A DNA stretch of 12,629 bases, taken from Saccoglossus kowalevskii (lineage: Eukaryota > Hemichordata > Enteropneusta > Harrimaniidae). The stretch spans positions 1,200,758 to 1,213,386 of the forward strand of contig NW_003122908.1 in assembly GCF_000003605.2 (NCBI RefSeq), in the 5' to 3' direction. A program made the position numbers and the translations under genes. The notes beneath the pieces were generated by a model. It made no database searches and had not been told where the DNA came from. It saw only the letters and a program-made list of their open reading frames with translations. This document shows, piece by piece, positions 6,880 through 12,629 of this stretch (within the stretch, counting starts at the first letter, position 1; each line of letters begins with the position of its first letter).

Positions 6880-9268
6880 AAATATTACAAGCTGTCTGAA
6901 TATTCTAATTTTCTATGATGTACTTCTGATAATTTATACTAGGAGCCTTTGGTACTTACCTTATGCAGTGTTCTCATTTTCTACGGTCCGTAATCTCTTT
7001 TCGACGTGGGTGAGAACGTTAATTTTTGGGGGTACAAAGGTGTAGTTATCCACCTAGTTTTTTTACGGGAGATATGGTGTGATTAATTTTTGTCCGTTAG
7101 CGTAAAAATAACCACTCGGATATGGGCTGTTCAGCCTTTTTCTTCACTAAAATACTGAGGTAGGTGATTCTAATTTGTTTTTTTATCACATATTTCATAA
7201 CCCATTGGCTGAATCATTGTCGGGTAACGGCTCAGACCTGTAAACTTCTACCGTTGCATGAAAAAAAAAAATCAAGATATTGCTATTAGCGACTTTACAG
7301 TTATTGATACTGTACCTGTGCATACACATGCATTCGAGTAGGTCAGTGTCCTACTTTTATTTTGGGGGGGAAACAGTTTTTTTTTTTTAAATCTGTTTAT
7401 TTTTCACATAATCACAGCCTGTTTCTGAATCGACGTCAGAAAATAAAAATGTGTATTTTGTGTCACATAAAACCCAGTTTCCATGATCTGTATTTTTTAT
7501 GACACACCCCCTTTGTCTGGCAATTATACAAATGAATTTCCAATCGAGATTTCATCTTGTCTGCGTTTAAATCATTAAAATATTGTTTGATATAAAGGGG
7601 GACTATAATCATAGTACACGTTTGATTTCATAAAAAAAGTTTTGTGTATTGTGGGCCTACCCACTAGGAATTTTCTTTTTTTTTGTGTATGTACATTTCT
7701 ACGCTTGATCTTTATTTTAATCAATTATCTCTCACAATAGATAGAATGTATAATTCTACTTGCCTAGCCTATACATTTATGTATAATAGTCAGTCCCGAT
7801 CAGTTCAATAAATCTATCCTCGTACTGCCATTAGTTGGTGTGCACGGATACACCGGTAATAACGTCGTCAGTATTACCTCTGCTGATCCTAAACTCAATT
7901 GTATTGACAGGCTTTAGAACAAATGCAATTATCATACTTTGTTTTAGCTGTCTGTAATATATTTTAAGCATGCCCATCTTGTCTACCGTCATATTTAAGG
8001 GAATGTATTTTTAAATTGGAAATTTAAATGAGATTGAATTTAAATAGAATCCTTCCATTATGCTAAAATATATAAAAAAAGTTTGTAAACGAACTAGAAT
8101 TTTTAATTTATGTGTACATACCTGTACTTATTTTATTTCTTTTTTATAAATATGTACACTGCTGCTGTGGGAATGCACTTATTTCCAGTATAAAGTAGTC
8201 AGATTTTAGAAAATACAAACTGTTCCATGAACTTACTGAAAAAGTTAAAATTTTCTTTATTTTTACCTACATGTATGTGATGTTTGATGTCTTAAGAATG
8301 GAAAAAAATTAAATAAAAATATGCACCTGTTTATCATTGAAAATAACCAGTTTTGTTATTATGTAATGTGGCAATTTATCATTGCACAAAAATCTCTCTA
8401 TATCTCAATATTTTGCTCATTGACATTGAGTGAAAAAATGATATATATGTTGTCTAAACAGGTGATTGTGCTCAATGGAAACAGCTTGTTAAAATGTACT
8501 ATTTGCATATTATTTGACACAATTTCTCAAAAAATAGATTTACATACTGTTTATTAATTAATAACACTGAACCTATTAATTAAACAGATTTTGCCTTTAA
8601 ATATTGTCTCTGTCATACGCACTTAAATACAAAAATGCATTAATAACTCTTCTACCTTCTAGGTAGTGAATATTTTTCCTATTTTATAAAACATAAAGTA
8701 CATGTACAGAGACGTCCTCTTGCACAGGAAATGACATCATCTCTCCCACACTTGAGAAATTTATTAAAAAAGATAGCTTTGTAACTGATTTACAGGGCAC
8801 TGGAGAAATATATGTACTACTTCAGTTTGAACAAATATTGATTTAATACAAAACAACCTATAAATTCAGCTCAAATAGACGGAAAGTTTCTTTCGCTTCA
8901 GGCCACACAATTTCTTTTCTTAAATTTGTTACCATTTTAAATCTTTTGTTAGTTGTAGACTCTACATTGATAACATTTTATACTTTAAACTGAAATTTTC
9001 ACTGCTAGAAATTTTTGTCATTTCAGCATTTTCTGGCATTTATGAAGACAATACATGTATTTTGTCACAGGAAGAATTTTCACTGCTACAAAATTTCGCT
9101 GAATCATGGAATTTGCGCAAATTTGTCTCAATTTCAAGTTTACAGTTTACTAAAATGGAGTGTAGGATAAAATAGATTTTGACCAACTTAGAATTGAACA
9201 CATTGTGAGATTCGTAAGACAGTATTTTGTTTTGGCATATTATTTTGACAAAACTGTAGTCTCACTGT
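6880..9268. other. AT-rich intergenic stretch with hairpins
   Basis: No gene was found; a 78-codon plus frame at 8321-8557 is AT-driven and featureless. Small structures: TACGG-T-CCGTA at 6982-6992; an imperfect inverted repeat 7047-7067 with 7101-7122 (core TTTTTACG/CGTAAAAA); a 9-bp perfect inverted repeat GTGTACATA at 8112-8120 with TATGTACAC at 8151-8159; and a 14-bp direct repeat AATTTTCACTGCTA at 8994 and 9075. TACATGTA occurs at 8268, 8699 and 9052. Confidence 0.45.
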
Positions 9269-9465
9269 TTAACCTTTTCACCACCAGACTTTCTCACCCA
9301 AATTTGTCTGCATTTTTTTCTTATATTCTTCATTATTTCTAGAAATGAACCCCAATTTTGGAGCCAACAGACGAAAATTTCAATTTTTACTCAAAAAATC
9401 TGAAGGAAAGGACAGACTATGTGAATTTTGTGATAAAAAGAGGGAACTGGTGGTGACAAGGTTAA
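9269..9465. mobile_element. piggyBac-type MITE (non-autonomous)
   Basis: TTAA at 9269-9272 and at 9462-9465 flank a 189-bp element. Its ends are inverted repeats: CCTTTTCACCACCAG at 9273-9287 against CTGGTGGTGACAAGG at 9447-9461, complementary at 14 of 15 positions. TTAA target duplication and termini starting CC are the hallmarks of the piggyBac superfamily. The interior is AT-rich, weakly self-complementary just inside the ends, and has no transposase frame, so it would depend on an enzyme encoded elsewhere. The single TIR mismatch and intact TTAA on both sides suggest a fairly young or well-preserved copy. Orientation cannot be assigned. Confidence 0.75.
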
Positions 9466-10180
9466 ATGGCTGACTGTCCGCCATTTTGTTCTATGTCATA
9501 AATGACAGTTGTTTTCATTTCCATCATCTGATCGATTGGTGAATTTTTTTCTTCTGTAAGCCCATTACTATACAGGATGCAATCATTTCCACGGTCAATG
9601 TTGTTGAATACTTAATGGAAACCGATGACATTTTCATTGACCTGCTCAGGAAATATTTCAACAATACCATTTTGATGAAAGTGCTTCAGCAGGATCCTTA
9701 TAAATCTGATTTAAAATGTCCATGTAGCAGAGAATATAAATAGTGACACCCTGTGTGTCTACATCTTTGAGTTAATTGGTTTATTCTTTAAACTATTTAG
9801 GGTTGTTAAAATCACAAGATGTGACAACGTGGGTGTCTTCTTACCATGTGACTGACTGTCTTCTGTAATTCCATACATCACATAGAGTGTAAATGTGTTA
9901 AGCAAAGGGATAATCATACAGCCTTCTTTCCTGTTCATCTGCTCAGAAGTTTAGAGAAAACCCACATAAGATATAAAATACTGTATAAAAGTTTTGTTAT
10001 GAAACAAAAATCTTTATTATGCTTATCACAAACAAAAAAATTGTATTTTTATGCTGGTTAAAATATTGGTTGGTTATTTATGTGATCTTTATACAGGTAC
10101 ATGTATCTTTTGGAGGTTCGGACAAATTCGGACTGAATTGATTGTATAAAGCATCATCTCAATGTTATCGTTACTATAGG
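9466..10180. other. AT-rich intergenic stretch
   Basis: No gene or RNA was recognised. GGTCAATG near 9593 and CATTGACC near 9637 are inverted, but neighbouring matches are not nested, so no extended hairpin forms. TACATGTA occurs at 10098-10105, the last one in the window. Confidence 0.45.
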
Positions 10181-10187
10181 TTCATGT

Positions 10188-10245
10188 TATCAGGATATTA
10201 AAAATAAAAAAAATAAAGGTTCATTAAACAATTTTTTGGAAAAAA
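10188..10245 (+). repeat. Possible diverged repeat pair, copy 1
   Basis: TATCAGGATATT, then an A-rich run, then GGTTCATTAAACAATTTTTTG recurs in the same order at 10671-10740 as TATCATGGATTT, an A-rich run, and GGGTCACCTAACAATTTTTTG (last 12 bases identical). Spacing differs by 13 bp. The A-rich content weakens the comparison, so this may be a decayed dispersed repeat or coincidence. Confidence 0.3.
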
Positions 10246-10670
10246 CAAGAATCTGAAATATTATGGTCATATTATTTCTTAATATCCCATAATTATGTAT
10301 TTGTAGAAATTAGAAATGACCCATTGAACATTGTCGTCAATTTTAGTGGGACTCATAAAATTAGACACGTAATAATTAAATTGTCATTACCGGGGTATGT
10401 CAGCAACTTTCTTGGAAAAACACCACACTTGTATAGTGATCAGGCAGCATTGTAGGTTTCATTTTAGACGCATATTCTATCATCAAGCTGGACAAATATA
10501 TTTCTTTTCTAACAGTAATATCAAAAATTGTCATGAATAACCAGACTATACGTCATGGACACCCATTAACATGAATTCACGGACAGGACTTGAATTTTAT
10601 CTCTCCACTTTTATTTTGAGGAGGTTCTAGCTAAATTAAAGATTATTAGTCATTTTTGTCATAAATTTAT

Positions 10671-10740
10671 TATCATGGATTTATTCACATTGAAAAATGA
10701 GAAAAAAAAACTAGGGTCACCTAACAATTTTTTGAAAAAT
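10671..10740 (+). repeat. Possible diverged repeat pair, copy 2
   Basis: This is the counterpart of 10188-10245 in direct orientation. The exact shared block AACAATTTTTTG is at 10723-10734 here and 10227-10238 there. No inverted ends or target duplications are visible. Confidence 0.3.
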
Positions 10741-11015
10741 GTTGTGAAATGTCATGAAAAATGGTCAAAATATGCAATTTTGCACTTGTTTCTATGGTGA
10801 AATTCATATCTCAAATTTTACTTTGTGTCATGGAATGAAATATTCATATATTACCACTGTATGAATCATAATGCTGTTAAACATTTTACAAAATTTACAT
10901 TTAATTTAGTTCCCAATAAATACAATGGAAAGTTCTCTCCCATAGTGTACTGCATATATGTGCAGTTACTTGCTTAATAGCGCAAAATTTGAATTGGTTC
11001 AAATTGCCTTAATAC
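10741..11015. other. AT-rich stretch with a stable small hairpin
   Basis: AATTTGAA (10986-10993), loop TTGG, and TTCAAATT (10998-11005) form an 8-bp perfect stem. Allowing a two-base bulge, GC/GC extends it across 10982-11007. No gene was recognised. Confidence 0.4.
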
Positions 11016-11032
11016 TTAACCCATTGAACACC
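11016..11032 (+). mobile_element. Lone piggyBac-like terminus (TTAA + CCCATTGAACACC)
   Basis: TTAA at 11016-11019 is followed by CCCATTGAACACC, which has the CCY start and general look of piggyBac-type ends and resembles the terminus of the element at 9269. No complementary end (GGTGTTCAATGGG followed by TTAA) is found in the window. It could be a broken element, a longer element ending elsewhere, or chance. ACCCATTGAACA also occurs at 10319-10330 without TTAA. Confidence 0.25.
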
Positions 11033-12078
11033 CCAAAAAAGTAACCGTCCACCAAATAATCTCCAAGGAAGTGACACTCATGTGATCCAAATTACAAAAA
11101 AATATGCACAAATTTGGAAAATTTGCACAAAAATCTTTGTGAGAACAAATAATTGCATACTAATGTGATTGTTATCTCAGGTTGCTTTGCATAACTTTGC
11201 ACAACTTTAAGTTAATATTGAGAGGCAAATTTTGTTTTAATTTTGTATCTGGGTCAATGAAAACTATGAAATATGTAGCAATGAACATCTTACATTTTGT
11301 AGTAGCTTGTTTTATGAATGGTTGTCATGGTGACTCGCAATCAGCCTCAAATTAGTAGCACATACAAAATACTAAAGTCATAATTTATTGATTAAAGTTT
11401 TTATTTAGCGTAAATAAAAACGTTTTTTTGCGCATCTAATAGAGCAAATATGGTATTTGTAGTAATTGCGCTTCTATTAAAAATTACTTCATTCATGAAT
11501 AATGCATCTGTTTAAATATACATGCACACCATAGTGCTCGTTAATTCAGAGTCCTGCATAGACGACCAGAAATGAATTAACTGCAGAGACGCAATGTGAA
11601 AGAAAAGTTTAGTAAAACTAACGAGTCTGCATGTCTGGTAATTAGCATACAACGCACTAAAGTTATTTATAGTTTGAACTGAGCAGTATGACCGCGATTG
11701 CAAAGTGTAATTTAAAAGTGGTGAAAATAATTTCTGTAATAATCATGGAAAATAAAATTGTAGTTTTTAAGCCATTACGACAGTCTAATGAGACGAGATA
11801 AAACCAGGTGCGAATGATTGATTGTTATGTTGATGACAAATTAGTCACATCTAGAGTGTTTACTGTTCGATGTGTCACAATATTTTGTCTATTCATCATC
11901 CAAACTGACTCGTTAACGGAATTGACGTGTCAAATTCTTGCAGTTCTTATTCTTTCTGTACATGTGTAAGTCTGTGCATAAAATGATTATGGAGTAATAT
12001 TCTTTGGATTTTGTTTCTGATCAATTTAATAATTGAATTTGCATATATTGCCGACAAAACCAGGACATGACTGCCCAC
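11033..12078. other. AT-rich intergenic stretch
   Basis: No gene was found; a 63-codon minus frame at 11512-11703 is featureless. AAAAACGTTTTT at 11416-11427 is a perfect 12-bp palindrome. TTGCGCATCTA at 11428-11438 recurs with one change at 11466-11476. Neither has an evident role. Confidence 0.45.
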
Positions 12079-12108
12079 ATGCAATGCAATGCAATGCAAT
12101 GCAATGCA
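12079..12108 (+). repeat. (GCAAT)n microsatellite
   Basis: Six copies of a 5-bp unit without interruption (AT plus five GCAAT plus GCA). The purity suggests recent slippage and likely length variation between individuals. Confidence 0.95.
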
Positions 12109-12282
12109 GAGTAAGGTTTGATAATCTAATGTCTTCCATGCAGTAAATCCAATGTCACGAGTGGTAATGATACACAGAATTAATAACTTTTAGTTCTGTG
12201 TAATCATTTTCACATATATGTAAGTTTTCTTAATGGCTTATGTCCAAAGCTAAAATGATATACACCATCATTATTGATTTTA

Positions 12283-12475
12283 CAGCGAGCGCAAGATATT
12301 TACATACACCTAACTCGCGCACCCGCTAGGTAATTACCGAGGGACTTTGCAACATCCCCAGACACTTTGCTAGACGCCCCAACGACCGTTGTAGACGCAA
12401 TAAAGTTACATACACTCTCACGTGACAGTTAATCAAAACACCGGACGCGGTATGCCTTTGATGTGTGGGCACGAG
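12283..12475. promoter_or_regulatory. CpG-rich patch with TCACGTGA E-box
   Basis: About 15 CpGs lie in 190 bp, the third such patch in the window. TCACGTGA at 12418-12425 is a perfect palindromic E-box of the USF/MITF/TFEB type. Within the patch a degenerate 20-21 bp repeat is visible: ACTTTGC at 12344 and 12364, TAGACGC at 12371 and 12392. Further right, CATAAATA in the last 40 bases resembles a TATA box, flanked by the short inverted repeat CTCAT/ATGAG. A promoter firing rightwards out of the window is possible but unproven. Confidence 0.3.
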
Positions 12476-12629
12476 GAACAGGGGTAGTTGGAATATTCCA
12501 TTGCTTTGTAGTTATAACAATCTGTGTAACACTTGACATTCAACAGCTCTGGCAACTGCCCCATCGGGAATTAGCCTGTAATGGCCTTTTTTCCCTCATA
12601 AATATGCATGAGGCAGATAATGAGCTGTT

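Noticed and set aside
8321-8557. 78-codon plus frame
   Set aside because: It is AT-driven, hydrophobic by composition, has no domain, and shows no splice or promoter context.
9585-9670. Hairpin from GGTCAATG/CATTGACC and the nearby TTGTTGAATA-like matches
   Set aside because: The two pairs of matches are not nested, so they cannot form one stem; similarity is short and AT-rich.
11512-11703. 63-codon minus frame
   Set aside because: No recognisable protein feature and length within chance for this composition.

Overview
This window looks like non-coding nuclear DNA from an animal, most likely a marine invertebrate. The reasons are low GC, no long open reading frames, long minisatellites, homopolymer tracts, a small TTAA-flanked transposon, and CpG confined to a few short patches. 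The palindrome TACATGTA occurs ten times outside the arrays. I associate that abundance with molluscan, especially bivalve, assemblies, but this is familiarity and not a checked result. No protein-coding gene, tRNA, rRNA or snRNA can be called with confidence. The ORFs of about 60 to 130 codons look like chance or repeat-derived frames.

Layout. 1-350 is unremarkable AT-rich sequence. 354-512 is a CpG-rich patch with four GTGGCGG motifs and a GTGGCGG/CCGCCAC inverted repeat. Its right part (451-536) recurs as a degraded, CpG-less copy at 4624-4709. 540-1317 shows nothing notable. 1318-3460 is the dominant feature, a composite minisatellite of about 2.1 kb. Array A (about 1349-2590) has 38 units of mostly 32 or 33 bp plus one hybrid unit, with clear higher-order organisation. 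Array B (about 2591-3430) has 29 units of 28 or 30 bp, and its right part is a 58-bp dimer repeat. The families share a 19-nt core and meet in a hybrid A/B unit. Nearly every B unit carries a SOX-type core (AACAAT).

3460-5430 is mostly AT-rich intergenic sequence. 5431-5770 is a strong CpG cluster centred on TCTCGCGAGA and is the best promoter candidate in the window; an open frame of uncertain meaning lies on its minus strand. 6132-6147 holds a perfect DR4 nuclear-receptor-type direct repeat. 6708-6876 is a slightly GC-richer, exon-like segment without a frame that reads through. 6880-9268 is AT-rich with small inverted repeats.

9269-9465 is a short non-autonomous transposon of piggyBac type: TTAA duplications and 15-bp inverted ends starting CC. 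A lone TTAA plus CCCATTGAACACC at 11016 may be a second piggyBac-type end. The rest is AT-rich sequence with a possible diverged repeat pair (about 10188 and 10671), a (GCAAT)n microsatellite at 12079-12108, and a third CpG-rich patch at 12283-12475 with a TCACGTGA E-box, possibly the upstream edge of a gene beyond the window.

There is no set of cooperating genes to describe. The interest lies in the layered history of the minisatellite, the CpG-decayed repeat pair, the small transposon, and a few possible regulatory sites.
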